DNA of 64,000 nt from Pseudomonas sp. ZH-FAD (GTDB lineage: Bacteria > Pseudomonadota > Gammaproteobacteria > Pseudomonadales > Pseudomonadaceae), in contig NZ_PGLR01000004.1 in the NCBI RefSeq assembly GCF_002803095.1, positions 1 through 64,000 on the forward strand, in the 5' to 3' direction. A program made the translations under genes and the position numbers. Under the pieces are notes generated by a model. The model made no database searches. It was not told the origin of the DNA and saw nothing but the letters and a program-made list of their open reading frames with translations. This document shows positions 7,629-16,739 of the stretch, piece by piece (within the stretch, counting starts at the first letter, position 1; each line of letters begins with the position of its first letter).

Positions 7629-8465
7629 TCAGTTGCTGAAACCGAGGCGCTCGCGCCAGCGTTTTTCCAGCTTGTCGGTGTCGTGATCCTTGGGGTGGAA
7701 ACCGGGGCGGTAGTAGTCCAGATAGGGGCCGAGCAGCCTGGTGAAGAAGCCATTACGCGGGCCGAACAGCTTCTTCAGGCCGAAGCCCCAGCTGCGCCAG
7801 TTGAACAGTTGGCCGTCCTTGTGCAGCAGGTGAATCTGGAACCAGCCGATCACGCCGAGGAACATCAGGGTGGTCAGCATCATCACCAGCGTGCGGGTGA
7901 AGTAACCGCCATAGACCTTCTGATAGACGTCGTAGCACACGGCCTTGTGCTCGTTCTCCTCGATGGCGTGCCACATCCACAGTTGATAGAGCTTCGGGTC
8001 GTTCATCTGTGTGGTGAGATCTTCACGCTTGAGCAACTGCTCGGCCATGGTCGCGGTGAAGTGTTCCAGGGCGCAGGTGGCTGCCAGGCGTTGCTTCTTG
8101 GTGCTGAAGCGGGTCGTCCATTCGAGCAGTACCTTGATGCGCAGCTCGAGGCGCTCCAGGTCGATACCGTGCTCATTGGCATAGTCGTTGTAGGCCGCAT
8201 GCTCCTTGGAGTGCATGGCCTCCTGACCGATGAAGGCGCTGATGTCTTTTTTCAGCTGCGGCTCGCTGACCTGATCGCGTACGGCGCGCACGCTGTCGAC
8301 GAAGAACTTCTCGCCGTAGGGGAACAGCGACGACAAGTTGTTCATGAAATGGCTCATGAACGGGTCGTCGTAGAACCAGTATTTCGGTGTCTCGCTGAAA
8401 CTGAAGTCCATGCGACGCACCGGAAAGCTGGGTTTCGGCTGGGGTAGGGTGGTACTGGCGCTCAT
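7629..8465 (-). CDS. PF10118-type metal-dependent hydrolase-like membrane protein
   Basis: This 278-residue protein has EAMHSKEH (around residue 90), LEHFTA (around 131) and HAIEENEHKA (around 162). These are the histidine and glutamate clusters of a ferritin-like di-iron site. It is followed by a hydrophobic segment TLVMMLTTLMFLGVIGWF (around 190-207) that should anchor it in the membrane. The family is annotated as a predicted metal-dependent hydrolase, but the motif pattern would also suit a di-iron oxygenase. It precedes the monooxygenase gene by 56 bases on the same strand, so it is probably the first gene of the three-gene unit. Confidence 0.85.
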   Translation of the reverse strand: MSASTTLPQPKPSFPVRRMDFSFSETPKYWFYDDPFMSHFMNNLSSLFPYGEKFFVDSVRAVRDQVSEPQLKKDISAFIGQEAMHSKEHAAYNDYANEHGIDLERLELRIKVLLEWTTRFSTKKQRLAATCALEHFTATMAEQLLKREDLTTQMNDPKLYQLWMWHAIEENEHKAVCYDVYQKVYGGYFTRTLVMMLTTLMFLGVIGWFQIHLLHKDGQLFNWRSWGFGLKKLFGPRNGFFTRLLGPYLDYYRPGFHPKDHDTDKLEKRWRERLGFSN

Positions 8466-8661
8466 CGTTCGAGTCCTCTTCTGGGCGTTGGTACTCCCGA
8501 TTGTCGTGCGGCTCTGGCTGGCAGCACTCGGGGTCGCAGATGGCTAATCTCGACAGACCAACTGTGTCATTGAACGATGTAACTATCGGGCGTGTGGGCG
8601 CTGAGCGCCGCCAACTTAAGGCGGGTCTGATGGGCAGATATCAGGAAAGAGGGTACGCAAC

Positions 8662-8682
8662 CCGCCGCGCTAGACGCGGCGG
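8662..8682. terminator. GC hairpin downstream of the ion channel gene
   Basis: CCGCCGCG and CGCGGCGG pair around a CTAGA loop. It lies 20 bases past the stop of the minus-strand channel gene, where a terminator is expected, but there is no U-run. It may instead be part of the AACCCGCC...GGCGGATTGC intergenic repeat class. The rest of 8466-8701 shows no gene. Confidence 0.45.
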
Positions 8683-8701
8683 ATTGCGCTGACGACGGGG
8701 C

Positions 8702-9553
8702 TTACGGTGAGTTACGGCGCAGCTCGGCCACTTCGCTGCGCAGTGCGCGCAACTCGTCGAGAATTGCCTGTTCGCGAGTTGCTGCGGCCTGCTCCTCGGC
8801 ATTGGGCTCGTGGGTGCTCTGCATCGCGTTGACGATAACGGCGATGAACAGGTTGAGCATCATGAATGTCGCGACGAGGATGTAAGGCACGAAGAACAGC
8901 CAGGCCAGTGGATGCTCTTCCATCACCGGGCGCACGATGCCCATCGACCAGCTTTCTAGGGTCATCACCTGGAACAGGGTGTACAGGCTGGCGCCGATAT
9001 TTCCGAACCACTCGGGAAAGCTTTCACCAAACAGCTGGGTGGCCATCACTGCGGCGACGTAGAACACCAACCCCATCAGCATGACGATGCTGCCCATGCC
9101 TGGCAGCGAAGCGAGCAGCGCCTGCACCACCTTGCGCATGCTCGGATTGATCGACACCAGTCGCAGTACCCGCAGCACGCGCAAGGCACGCAGCACGGCG
9201 AAGGGGCCGCTTGCCGGTACCAGGGCGATGCCGACTACCAGGCAATCGAATACCGCCCAGGGATCGCGCAGCAGGCCTATGCCGCGGGCGGTGAAGCGCA
9301 GCGCCAGCTCGACGACGAAGCAGGTGAGGATGAAGGTGTCGAGGATCAGCAGCGGCGTGCCCCAGTCGGTCATGATCGACGGTGACGTCTGCATGCCGAG
9401 AATGACTGCATTGATGATGATCAGCAGGGTGATCAGGCGCTGCATGATGGCGCCGTCCATGAGAGCGCCCAGGCGTTGACGCCAGTCACTGGATGGATTC
9501 AGTTCTAGTTCGTGCATGGGAGTCTGGTCAAGGTAATCGGTGATGCCGGGCAT
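8702..9553 (-). CDS. NaChBac-type voltage-gated sodium channel
   Basis: This 283-residue, six-segment ion channel subunit has its voltage-sensor helix S4 at RALRVLRVLRLV (three-residue Arg spacing). The pore loop carries TLESWSM, the selectivity filter of bacterial sodium channels. S6 (MLNLFIAVIVNAMQ) is followed by a C-terminal coiled coil rich in Glu and Ala (about 245-280) that tetramerises these channels. Four copies form one pore. The start is uncertain: the ATG at 9553 or the one at 9517 (MHELELN) could serve, neither with a strong ribosome-binding site. Likely roles, by analogy, are motility, pH or sodium homeostasis. Confidence 0.9.
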   Translation of the reverse strand: MPGITDYLDQTPMHELELNPSSDWRQRLGALMDGAIMQRLITLLIIINAVILGMQTSPSIMTDWGTPLLILDTFILTCFVVELALRFTARGIGLLRDPWAVFDCLVVGIALVPASGPFAVLRALRVLRVLRLVSINPSMRKVVQALLASLPGMGSIVMLMGLVFYVAAVMATQLFGESFPEWFGNIGASLYTLFQVMTLESWSMGIVRPVMEEHPLAWLFFVPYILVATFMMLNLFIAVIVNAMQSTHEPNAEEQAAATREQAILDELRALRSEVAELRRNSP

Positions 9554-9609
9554 TGCCCGACTGAATCATCAACCCAGTTCCGGGTTGGCCGGTTGGCAGG
9601 CGCTTTGGC

Positions 9610-10158
9610 TCAGTGATCGTCGAGGGCGAAGGCCGTCAGTGTGAAGGTGGGGATGCCGGCGTCCTGCAGTTTCTGCGAGCCGCCCAGCTCGGGCAGGTCG
9701 ATGATCGCAGCGGCCTCGAAGACCGTTGCACGCATGCGTCGCACCAGATTGGCAGCGGCGATCAGGGTGCCGCCGGTGGCGATCAGGTCATCGAAGATCA
9801 GCACCGAATCGCCTTCGCAGAGACTGTCGCTGTGCACTTCGAGAAAGGCTTCGCCATATTCGGTCTGGTAGCCCTCGCTGAGCACGTCAGCCGGCAGTTT
9901 GCCCTGCTTGCGAAACAGCACCAAGGGTTTGTTCAATTCGTAGGCGATGATCGAGCCGATCAGGAAGCCGCGCGCGTCCATGGCGCCGATGTGACTGAAT
10001 TCGGCCTCCACGTAACGCTGGATGAAGCTGTCGGCAACCATGCGCAGAGCGCGCGGCGACTGGAACAGTGGGGTGATGTCGCGAAAGATGACGCCCGGCT
10101 TGGGGAAGTCCGGTACCGGGCGGATCAGGGTCTTGATGCTGAATTCGTCAAAGATCAT
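9610..10158 (-). CDS. apt: Adenine phosphoribosyltransferase
   Basis: This 182-residue enzyme makes AMP from adenine and PRPP in purine salvage. It has the N-terminal [15 protein letters not shown] signature, MDARGFLIG, and the PRPP-binding loop [14 protein letters not shown] (around 121-134). Length and motifs are normal for the family. It lies 41 bases downstream of anr on the same strand. The channel gene follows after 56 bases. Confidence 0.97.
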   Translation of the reverse strand: MIFDEFSIKTLIRPVPDFPKPGVIFRDITPLFQSPRALRMVADSFIQRYVEAEFSHIGAMDARGFLIGSIIAYELNKPLVLFRKQGKLPADVLSEGYQTEYGEAFLEVHSDSLCEGDSVLIFDDLIATGGTLIAAANLVRRMRATVFEAAAIIDLPELGGSQKLQDAGIPTFTLTAFALDDH

Positions 10159-10199
10159 CGTGGGGTCCTAATGCGTTGAGCCCGCGAAATCGTGCGAAC

Positions 10200-10934
10200 T
10201 CAAACGTCGAGATTACCGCCGGCCAGAGCACACAGCTCGATCGGGTCGAGAATGTGCACTTCCTTGCCTTCGGCTTCGAGCAGCTTGTTCTGTTGGAAGC
10301 GGGTAAATACGCGAGACACCGTCTCTACCGCAAGGCCCAAATAGTTACCAATTTCGTTGCGCGACATGGCCAGGCGGAACTGGTTGGCCGAGAAGCCGCG
10401 GGCGCGGAAGCGGGCGGAGAGATTGACCAGGAAGGTGGCGATGCGTTCGTCCGCGGTCTTCTTCGACAGCAACAGCATCATCTGCTGATCGTCGCGGATT
10501 TCACGGCTCATGATACGCATCAGTTGGCGACGCAGTTGCGGCAACTGCAGAGCCAGGTCGTCAAGGCGCTCGAAGGGAATCTCGCAGACCGAGGTGGTTT
10601 CCAGTGCCTGCGCGGAAACCGGGTAGCGCTCGCCGTCGACCCCGGACAGGCCGACCAGCTCGCTGGGCAGGTGGAAGCCGGTTATCTGTTCCTCACCGCC
10701 ATCGCTCAGGCTGAAGGTCTTCAGTGCGCCGGAGCGCACGGCGAACACAGAGCCGAAGGTGTCGCCCTGGCGAAACAGGAATTCGCCCTTCTTCAGCGGA
10801 CGGCCGCGCTTGACGATCTCGTCGAGCGCGTCCATGTCTTCCAGGTTCAGCGAGATCGGCAGGCACAGGCTGGCCAGGCTGCAATCCTTGCAATGGGCTT
10901 GATGCTGCTTGTGCAGCTTGATGCTCTCGGACAT
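10200..10934 (-). CDS. anr: Anaerobic regulator ANR (FNR-type oxygen sensor)
   Basis: This is a 244-residue Crp/Fnr activator. Cys15, Cys18, Cys24 and Cys117 provide the ligands for the oxygen-labile [4Fe-4S] cluster. The cyclic-nucleotide-like beta roll spans about 30-140. The helix-turn-helix near the C-terminus ([22 protein letters not shown]) is the FNR class that reads TTGAT-N4-ATCAA. The ATG at 10934 gives exactly the ANR length; an upstream in-frame start would add 70 unrelated residues. It lies near hemN and the cco operons, two of which carry candidate ANR boxes. I see no box in its own upstream region. Confidence 0.97.
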   Translation of the reverse strand: MSESIKLHKQHQAHCKDCSLASLCLPISLNLEDMDALDEIVKRGRPLKKGEFLFRQGDTFGSVFAVRSGALKTFSLSDGGEEQITGFHLPSELVGLSGVDGERYPVSAQALETTSVCEIPFERLDDLALQLPQLRRQLMRIMSREIRDDQQMMLLLSKKTADERIATFLVNLSARFRARGFSANQFRLAMSRNEIGNYLGLAVETVSRVFTRFQQNKLLEAEGKEVHILDPIELCALAGGNLDV

Positions 10935-11087
10935 CGTTGGGCTTCCCGGATATACACGCAATGTTCGTAAGGGTACCGCAGGGCTCGGGTGGCGGCCAGC
11001 CATATAAGGGCTGACCGAGCGCTCAAGTTTAGCCTCTGGGTGCCGATCCAAGCTGTAGAACCATAGTCCAAAGCAGGGAGCAGCGCG

Positions 11088-11531
11088 ATGCGCATACCAT
11101 CCAGTGGGCCGCTGAATAATCTGGTGCAGGGCGTTCAGCGACAATTTACCGCAGTTGAGCGGAGCCCCGAGGAGGTGCGCGAGGGGCTGCGTGTGAGTCT
11201 GTCCGAGTTGGGCAAGAGCATGTCGGCCAAGTCCGACAAGAACGAGGACATCGACAACAGCGATCTGCCCAAGGCGATCAGGGACCTGCTCAAGATGATC
11301 CGCGAGTTGCGTGCGCAGATCGTCGAGAAGCAGGCGCAGATAGAGGCGATCATGAGCGATCAGAGCCTCGATGCGGAAACCAAGCGCCAGCAGCTTGAAG
11401 GATTGCAGACCGAGCTGGCGTCGCTCAACAGCGCATTGACTGCGGCCAATGCCAACCTGATCAAGCTCATGCGTGAGAACGGCCTGTCGAATGAGCAGAT
11501 GCAGACCGCCGCCACGCTGGCGATGGGGTGA
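11088..11531 (+). CDS. Conserved coiled-coil protein between anr and hemN
   Basis: This 147-residue protein is divergent from anr. Residues about 60-135 are almost entirely heptad-like helix ([18 protein letters not shown], then [18 protein letters not shown]), so a coiled coil is very likely. There is no signal peptide. A GGGAG-like ribosome-binding site precedes the ATG. The same position in P. aeruginosa also carries a hypothetical gene as I recall, so it is a conserved neighbour. A function tied to flagella (FlxA-like wording) is possible but weak. Confidence 0.8.
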   Translation: MRIPSSGPLNNLVQGVQRQFTAVERSPEEVREGLRVSLSELGKSMSAKSDKNEDIDNSDLPKAIRDLLKMIRELRAQIVEKQAQIEAIMSDQSLDAETKRQQLEGLQTELASLNSALTAANANLIKLMRENGLSNEQMQTAATLAMG

Positions 11532-11578
11532 TACGCCAGCCAGCGACGGAAGCCGTCACTGGCGCAGGCTACTGGTGT

Positions 11579-12961
11579 TCAGATCACCCGAGAAAAACGC
11601 TGGCGTACCTGATCGTTGAGATAGCGGTCGAACAGCATGCATAGCGAGCGCACCAGCAGACGCCCGGCCGGGCGCACCTGAATCCCCTCTGCACCCAGCT
11701 CGATCAAACCGTCACGGTCGAGCTGCTGAAGCTGTGGCCAAAGCGCCGCGAAGTAGTCGCGGAATACCACGCCGTGGGCCTGTTCGATGTCGTCGAAACG
11801 CAGCTCGAAGTGGCAGATCAGCTGCTGGATCACGGCGCGGCGCAGGCGGTCGTCGGCATTGCAGTGCAAGCCGCGACGCGTTGCCAGCTGGCCGTTGCCC
11901 AGGGTCTGCTGATAACTGGCGATATCGCTGTCATTCTGGCTGTACAGATCACCGATCTGGCTGATGGCAGAGACGCCCAGGCCGATCAGGTCACAGTGGC
12001 CGTGGGTGGTGTAGCCCTGGAAGTTGCGTTGCAGCGTGCCTTCTTCCTGGGCGACGGCCAGTTCGTCATCGGGCAGGGCGAAGTGGTCCATGCCGATGTA
12101 ACGATAGCCGGCGCGCGTCAGCTGCTCGATGCTGTTCTGCAACATGGCCAGCTTGTCTGCCGGGCTCGGCAGGTCGTCGGCACTGATGCGCCGTTGCGGC
12201 ATGAAGCGTTCCGGCAGGTGCGCGTAGTTGAACAGCGACAGGCGATCCGGCTGCAGGGCGATGACCTCGGCCACGGTGCGGGCGAAGCGCTCTGGCGTTT
12301 GTTTGGGCAGGCCGTAGATCAGGTCGATGTTCACCGAGCGGAACTGCAGGGTACGCGCCGCCTCGACGATGGCACGGGTTTCCTCCAGGGTCTGCAGGCG
12401 ATTGACCGCGCGTTGCACCTCGGGGTCGAGGTCTTGCACGCCGAGGCTGACGCGATTGAAACCCAGCTCACGCAGCAGACCCATGGTCGACCAGTCAGCC
12501 TCGCGTGGGTCGATCTCGATGCTGTAGTCGCCGGAGTCGTCATCGAGCAGGTTGAAATGCTGGCGCAGGTGCTGCATCAGTCGACGCAGTTCGTCGTGAC
12601 TGAGGAAGGTCGGTGTACCGCCACCGAAATGCAATTGCTCGATTGGCTGGTTGCGGTCGATGTAGCGGCTGATGATCTCGATTTCCCGCTCGAGCTTTTC
12701 CAGATAGGGCAAGGCGCGGCCGCGATCCTTGGTGATGACCTTGTTGCAGGCGCAGTAGTAGCAGATGTGCGCGCAGAAGGGCACGTGCACGTACAGCGAC
12801 AGCGGGCGTCCGGCCTTGCGGCTGTCGCGCAGGGCATGCAGCAGGTCGAACGGGCCGATATCGTCGTGAAACTGTAAGGCAGTCGGGTAGGAGGTGTAGC
12901 GCGGGCCGGCGAGATCGTAGCGGCGGATCAGGTCGGCATCCCACTGGATGGAGTCGAGCAT
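11579..12961 (-). CDS. hemN: Oxygen-independent coproporphyrinogen III oxidase
   Basis: This 460-residue radical-SAM enzyme converts coproporphyrinogen III to protoporphyrinogen IX without oxygen, feeding haem to the cbb3 oxidases encoded next door. Cys63, Cys67 and Cys70 (CAHICYYC) bind the [4Fe-4S] cluster and SAM. GGGTPTFL and the C-terminal HemN domain (FELRFDDIE) are present, and the length is typical. An ANR box centred 65 bases upstream of the start (13020-13033) predicts induction at low oxygen. Confidence 0.97.
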   Translation of the reverse strand: MLDSIQWDADLIRRYDLAGPRYTSYPTALQFHDDIGPFDLLHALRDSRKAGRPLSLYVHVPFCAHICYYCACNKVITKDRGRALPYLEKLEREIEIISRYIDRNQPIEQLHFGGGTPTFLSHDELRRLMQHLRQHFNLLDDDSGDYSIEIDPREADWSTMGLLRELGFNRVSLGVQDLDPEVQRAVNRLQTLEETRAIVEAARTLQFRSVNIDLIYGLPKQTPERFARTVAEVIALQPDRLSLFNYAHLPERFMPQRRISADDLPSPADKLAMLQNSIEQLTRAGYRYIGMDHFALPDDELAVAQEEGTLQRNFQGYTTHGHCDLIGLGVSAISQIGDLYSQNDSDIASYQQTLGNGQLATRRGLHCNADDRLRRAVIQQLICHFELRFDDIEQAHGVVFRDYFAALWPQLQQLDRDGLIELGAEGIQVRPAGRLLVRSLCMLFDRYLNDQVRQRFSRVI

Positions 12962-13019
12962 GGGAAATAATCCTGGACAGGCTGTGCGGCCAGTCTAGGG
13001 ATGCGCGTAGGTGGTGGCC

Positions 13020-13033
13020 TTGACCTGAATCAA
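13020..13033 (-). promoter_or_regulatory. ANR/FNR box for hemN
   Basis: TTGACCTGAATCAA matches the TTGAT-N4-ATCAA consensus with one mismatch. If ANR binds at -41.5, transcription would start near 12985. That gives a 24-base leader, with TAGACT positioned as the -10 hexamer. The geometry is that of a class II activated promoter. Confidence 0.85.
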
Positions 13034-13107
13034 CGGGGCTACAAGAGGGGCGGCCACAGACCACAGGCCTGCGAGAGCGAAAAAAGCTTCACCGGAGCGA
13101 TAGTGAT

Positions 13108-13165
13108 GTAGCCCGGATGCAATCCGGGGCTTGTGGCAGGTTTCCCCGGATTGCATCCGGGCTAC
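13108..13165. repeat. GTAGCCCGGAT-type inverted repeat (copy 2)
   Basis: A nearly perfect pair: GTAGCCCGGATGCAATCCGG and its inverse CCGGATTGCATCCGGGCTAC, around a GC-rich centre. It lies just past the end of the TauE/SafE gene and upstream of the hemN promoter region. It may act as a transcription-stopping hairpin between ccoS-tauE and hemN. Coordinates may be off by one base. Confidence 0.88.
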
Positions 13166-13182
13166 GCTAGCCTGAAGCCGCT

Positions 13183-13866
13183 CTAATGCCCCATCAGCCA
13201 GTGCTGGTGTGGGCCGGGCAGGGTCCAGATGCCGAACAGGATGACCAGCAGGCCGCCAGCCATGCGCACGCCGCGCTTGCGTAGCTGGGTGGTGATGCGT
13301 TCTGCTGCCAGCCCGGTGGCCAGCAGCACCGGCCAGGTGCCCAGGCCGAACGCCAGCATCAGCAGGGCACTGTTGACTGCATTACCCTGGCTGGAGGCCC
13401 ACAGCAGGGTGCTGTAGACCAGCCCGCACGGCAGCCAGCCCCATAAACCACCCAGGACCAGGGCGCGCGGCAGATTGCTGACCGGCATGAAGCGCCGGGT
13501 CAGCGGCTGGATATGCCGCCACAGGCCGCGGCCCAGTGCTTCGATGCGTGTCAGCCCGCTCCACCAGCCAGCCAGATAAAGACCCATGGCAATCAGCAGC
13601 ACGGCAGCCATTGTGCGCATCGCCACTTCGGCCTTGCTGCCGGCAATGGCCCAGCCGGCCAGGCCCAGGAGCAAGCCTGCAAGGCTGTAGCTGAGAATGC
13701 GACCGAGGTTGTAAGCCAGCAGCAGTTGTAGACGCCTGCCACGTTGCTCGGGGGGAATCGCCAGAGTCAGCGCGCCCATCAGGCCGCCGCACATGCCGAG
13801 GCAATGGCCGCCACCGAGCAAGCCGAGAATCAGCGCCGACACCAACAGCGGTGCCAGCTCAAGCAT
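13183..13866 (-). CDS. TauE/SafE-like membrane protein linked to cbb3 maturation
   Basis: This 227-residue polytopic protein has about six membrane segments. The N-terminal LLGGGHCLGMCGGLMGAL and the mirrored LGGLWGWLPCGLVYSTLL contain the paired GMCGG and PCG motifs. These are typical of the sulfite-exporter-like family that accompanies ccoGHIS, often called CcoS-linked or copper-related. Cys and His in these motifs could bind copper, which is an inference. The start at 13866 overlaps the end of ccoS by eight bases, so it is the last gene of the assembly operon. Confidence 0.85.
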   Translation of the reverse strand: MLELAPLLVSALILGLLGGGHCLGMCGGLMGALTLAIPPEQRGRRLQLLLAYNLGRILSYSLAGLLLGLAGWAIAGSKAEVAMRTMAAVLLIAMGLYLAGWWSGLTRIEALGRGLWRHIQPLTRRFMPVSNLPRALVLGGLWGWLPCGLVYSTLLWASSQGNAVNSALLMLAFGLGTWPVLLATGLAAERITTQLRKRGVRMAGGLLVILFGIWTLPGPHQHWLMGH

Positions 13867-14065
13867 CAGGTTTGCCCGGCTTGTTGTGGTCCTCGGCCTG
13901 CTCGACACCAGCCTTGTGCAGCGGATCTTCGTCGTCGAACAGAATGCTGTGCGCTGGGCCGTCGAGATCGTCGTACTGACCGCTGTCCACCGCCCAGAAG
14001 AACAGCCAGATGGCGAAACCGACCAGGCCGATGGCGACGGGGATGAGGATGTAGAGGGCGGACAT
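13859..14065 (-). CDS. ccoS: cbb3 oxidase assembly protein CcoS
   Basis: This 68-residue protein has one N-terminal membrane helix (LYILIPVAIGLVGFAIWLFFW) and the family's conserved continuation VDSGQYDDLDGPAHSILFDDE. CcoS is needed for cofactor insertion (haem b and copper) into CcoN. The ATG at 14065 is the only sensible start. It overlaps the next gene by eight bases. The 269-base gap to ccoI (14066-14334) contains a hairpin repeat but no gene. Confidence 0.93.
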   Translation of the reverse strand: MSALYILIPVAIGLVGFAIWLFFWAVDSGQYDDLDGPAHSILFDDEDPLHKAGVEQAEDHNKPGKPDA

Positions 14066-14284
14066 GCGGTCTCCGGTGATCGAATCTGGGAAGAGCGGTT
14101 GAGTGGCGTAAAGCGTACCGGGCGGTGGAGGCAGCATACCTGCAACCTGGCAGCTGAGCCGCAAGGCGTTGGCACCACCAGCGCTGAAGGGTGTACTCGG
14201 CTTTGGCTTCCTGCGTCGCTCTACCTCCTGCATCCAGGCAGTCGTCGCGAAGCAGTACGCCTGACGATGCAAGGTGCAGCATGC

Positions 14285-14320
14285 GGCGGATTGTTCGCTT
14301 CGCTCCTGAATCCGCCCTAC
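14285..14320. repeat. GGCGGATT hairpin repeat between ccoI and ccoS
   Basis: GGCGGATT and AATCCGCC flank a 16-base core containing the palindromic CGCTTCGCT stretch, and CTAC follows. It resembles a Pseudomonas intergenic repeat of the form GTAGGGCGGATT...AATCCGCC. It sits directly after the ccoI stop and could attenuate transcription into ccoS. Confidence 0.65.
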
Positions 14321-14334
14321 ATAACTGCTGCAGT

Positions 14335-16731
14335 TTACCGGCTCAGGCGCAGGGCGTTGAGCACCACCAGCAGCGAGCTAAGGGACATGCCCACGGCTGC
14401 CCAGATCGGCGTGATCCAGCCCAAGGCGGCGAAGGGCAGTACCAGGCCATTGTACAGCGTCGCCCAGGCCAGGTTCTCGATGATGATACGGCGCGTGCGC
14501 TTGGCCAGCTTCAGGCCGTCGACCAGGCTGCTCAGTCGGTTCGACAGCAACACGGCGTCGGCGCTGGTTTTCGCCAGGTCGGAGGCCGAGCCCATGGCCA
14601 CGCTGATATCGGCGGCAGCCAATACCGGTACGTCGTTGACACCGTCGCCAAGCATCAGCACGCGCCGCCCTTCGCTGTGCAACTGCTTGAGCACTGCCAG
14701 CTTGGCATCCGGTGTCAGGCCGCCACGGGCGTCCTCGATACCCAATTGGCGGGCGACTTCACCCACCATCGGTGAGCTGTCGCCGGAGAGCAGGTGAATG
14801 TTCCAGCCCCGCGCGCGCGCAGCGGCGATCAGGTCGGGAGCATCTTCGCGCAGGCGGTCGTCGAGGACGAACCAGGCCAGTGGGCCCTGTTCGTCGCCCA
14901 GCAGCAGCCATTGGCCGTGCTCGCTGGCAATCAGTGGTACGGCCTGGCCGCTCAGGGCGCAAACGAAGCTCGCCTCGCCTATGCGTAGCAGGCGGCCATC
15001 GACGCTGCCCTGTAGACCCTGGCCCGGATGACTGTCGACGGATTGCGCCGCGCGGGGCGCTTGGCTGAACGCGCGGGCGATGGGGTGTTCCGAACGGTTC
15101 TCCAGCGCGGCCGCCAGCGCCAGGCAATCGCCCTGGTCGAGATCGCGCAGCGGATGGATGGCCTTGAGCGTCAGGCGGCCTTCGGTCAGCGTGCCGGTCT
15201 TGTCGAGCACCAGGGTGTCGATCTGGTTCAGGCCTTCTAGCACATGGCCGCGGGTCAGTAGCATGCCCAGCTTGTGCAGGGTGCCGGTGGCGGTGGTCAG
15301 CGCAGTCGGGGTGGCCAGGGCCAAGGCGCAGGGGCAGGTGGCCACGAGCAGGGCGAGCACGACCCAGAAGGCGCGGCTGGAGTCGATCTCCCACCAGGCG
15401 AAACCGACCACGGCGGCAGCGATCAGGATGAACAGCAGGAACCATTGCGACACGCGGTCGGCGATTTCCGCCAGGCGTGGTTTTTCGCTCTGAGCCCTAT
15501 CCAGCAAACGCACGATGGCCGAAAGGCGCGTGGCATCGCCCAGCGCCTGCACTTCGACGGTCAGCGGGCCTTCGACGTTCAGCGTGCCAGCGGTAACGCT
15601 GTCGCCTATGCCGCGTGGCAGCGGCAGGTACTCGCCGGTGAGCAGCGATTCGTCGACACTGGATTGGCCGGCGAGGATGCGCCCGTCGGCGGGAATCAGC
15701 GAGCCGGGTTGCACCAGCACCTGCTCACCTTCGCGCAGCTCGCTGAGCAGGATGCGCTGGCTCTGGCCGTCGGCGCTCAGGCGCAGGCAGGAGGCCGGCA
15801 GCAGCTTGACCAACTGCGCCGTAGCGGCGGCTGTGCGTTCTCGTGCACGGCGCTCCAGGTAGCGCCCGGCGAGCAGGAACAGGGCGAACATGCCGACTGC
15901 ATCGAAATACAGCTCACCCTGGCCGGTGATGGTCGACCAGATGCCGGCCACGTAGGCACCGCCGATGGCCAGCGAGACCGAGACGTCCATGGTCAGATGG
16001 CGGGTACGCAGGTCGCGCAGGGCACCGCGGAAGAACTGACCGCAGCAGTAGAAGACGATGGGCGTGGTGAGAAACAGGCTGGTCCAGCGCAGGATCTTGT
16101 CCAGCTCCGGCGACAGGTCGATGTTGAATTCCGGCCAGGTGGCCATGGTCGCCATCATCACCTGCATCCACAGCAACCCGGCCACGCCCAGCTCGCGCAT
16201 GCGTCGACGGTTTTCCGCGGCCATGCGCTCGGCGGCCTCGTCGGCGCGCCAGGGGTGGGCGGCGTAACCGATGCGGCGCAGTTCGGCGAGCAGCTTGCTC
16301 AGGGCGATCTGGCTGTCCTGCCAGCGCACCTGCAGGCGGTGGTTGGACAGATTCAGGTGCGCTTCGGCCACGCCCGGCACGCCGCGCAGGTGCTTCTCGA
16401 TCAGCCAGCCGCAGGCGGCGCAGCTGATACCTTCGATCAGCAACTGGGTTTCGCTCAGTTCGCCCTCGTGCTGGACGAAGGGCTGCTGCACGTCGCTGCG
16501 GTCATACAGTGCCAGTTCATCCGGCAGGGCGGCGGGTAGTGCCTGCGGGTTGGCCGCGTTCTCGCTGCGATGGCTGTAGTAATGCTCCAGGCCGCCAGCG
16601 ACGATGGCTTCGGCCACGGCCTGGCAGCCGGGGCAGCACATTTCGCGGGTCTGGCCGAGTACGTCGGCACTGAACTGGCTGCCGGCAGGCACCGGCAGGC
16701 CACAGTGATAGCAGGGAGTGGGGGTGGGCAT
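14335..16731 (-). CDS. ccoI: Copper-exporting P1B-type ATPase CcoI
   Basis: This 798-residue ATPase supplies copper for the CcoN active site. In order: an N-terminal Cys-rich region (CYHCG, CCPGC), a heavy-metal-associated domain with SCAAC (around 100), membrane helices, the phosphatase motif LLTGEYLP, the CPC metal site in helix 6 (ATCPCALA), the phosphorylation site DKTGTLT, an HP locus (SEHPIA) and GDGVNDVP near the C-terminus. All catalytic motifs are intact. The start lies eight bases after the ccoH stop, so the two are cotranscribed. Confidence 0.97.
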   Translation of the reverse strand: MPTPTPCYHCGLPVPAGSQFSADVLGQTREMCCPGCQAVAEAIVAGGLEHYYSHRSENAANPQALPAALPDELALYDRSDVQQPFVQHEGELSETQLLIEGISCAACGWLIEKHLRGVPGVAEAHLNLSNHRLQVRWQDSQIALSKLLAELRRIGYAAHPWRADEAAERMAAENRRRMRELGVAGLLWMQVMMATMATWPEFNIDLSPELDKILRWTSLFLTTPIVFYCCGQFFRGALRDLRTRHLTMDVSVSLAIGGAYVAGIWSTITGQGELYFDAVGMFALFLLAGRYLERRARERTAAATAQLVKLLPASCLRLSADGQSQRILLSELREGEQVLVQPGSLIPADGRILAGQSSVDESLLTGEYLPLPRGIGDSVTAGTLNVEGPLTVEVQALGDATRLSAIVRLLDRAQSEKPRLAEIADRVSQWFLLFILIAAAVVGFAWWEIDSSRAFWVVLALLVATCPCALALATPTALTTATGTLHKLGMLLTRGHVLEGLNQIDTLVLDKTGTLTEGRLTLKAIHPLRDLDQGDCLALAAALENRSEHPIARAFSQAPRAAQSVDSHPGQGLQGSVDGRLLRIGEASFVCALSGQAVPLIASEHGQWLLLGDEQGPLAWFVLDDRLREDAPDLIAAARARGWNIHLLSGDSSPMVGEVARQLGIEDARGGLTPDAKLAVLKQLHSEGRRVLMLGDGVNDVPVLAAADISVAMGSASDLAKTSADAVLLSNRLSSLVDGLKLAKRTRRIIIENLAWATLYNGLVLPFAALGWITPIWAAVGMSLSSLLVVLNALRLSR

Positions 16732-16739
16732 CGGCTGGG

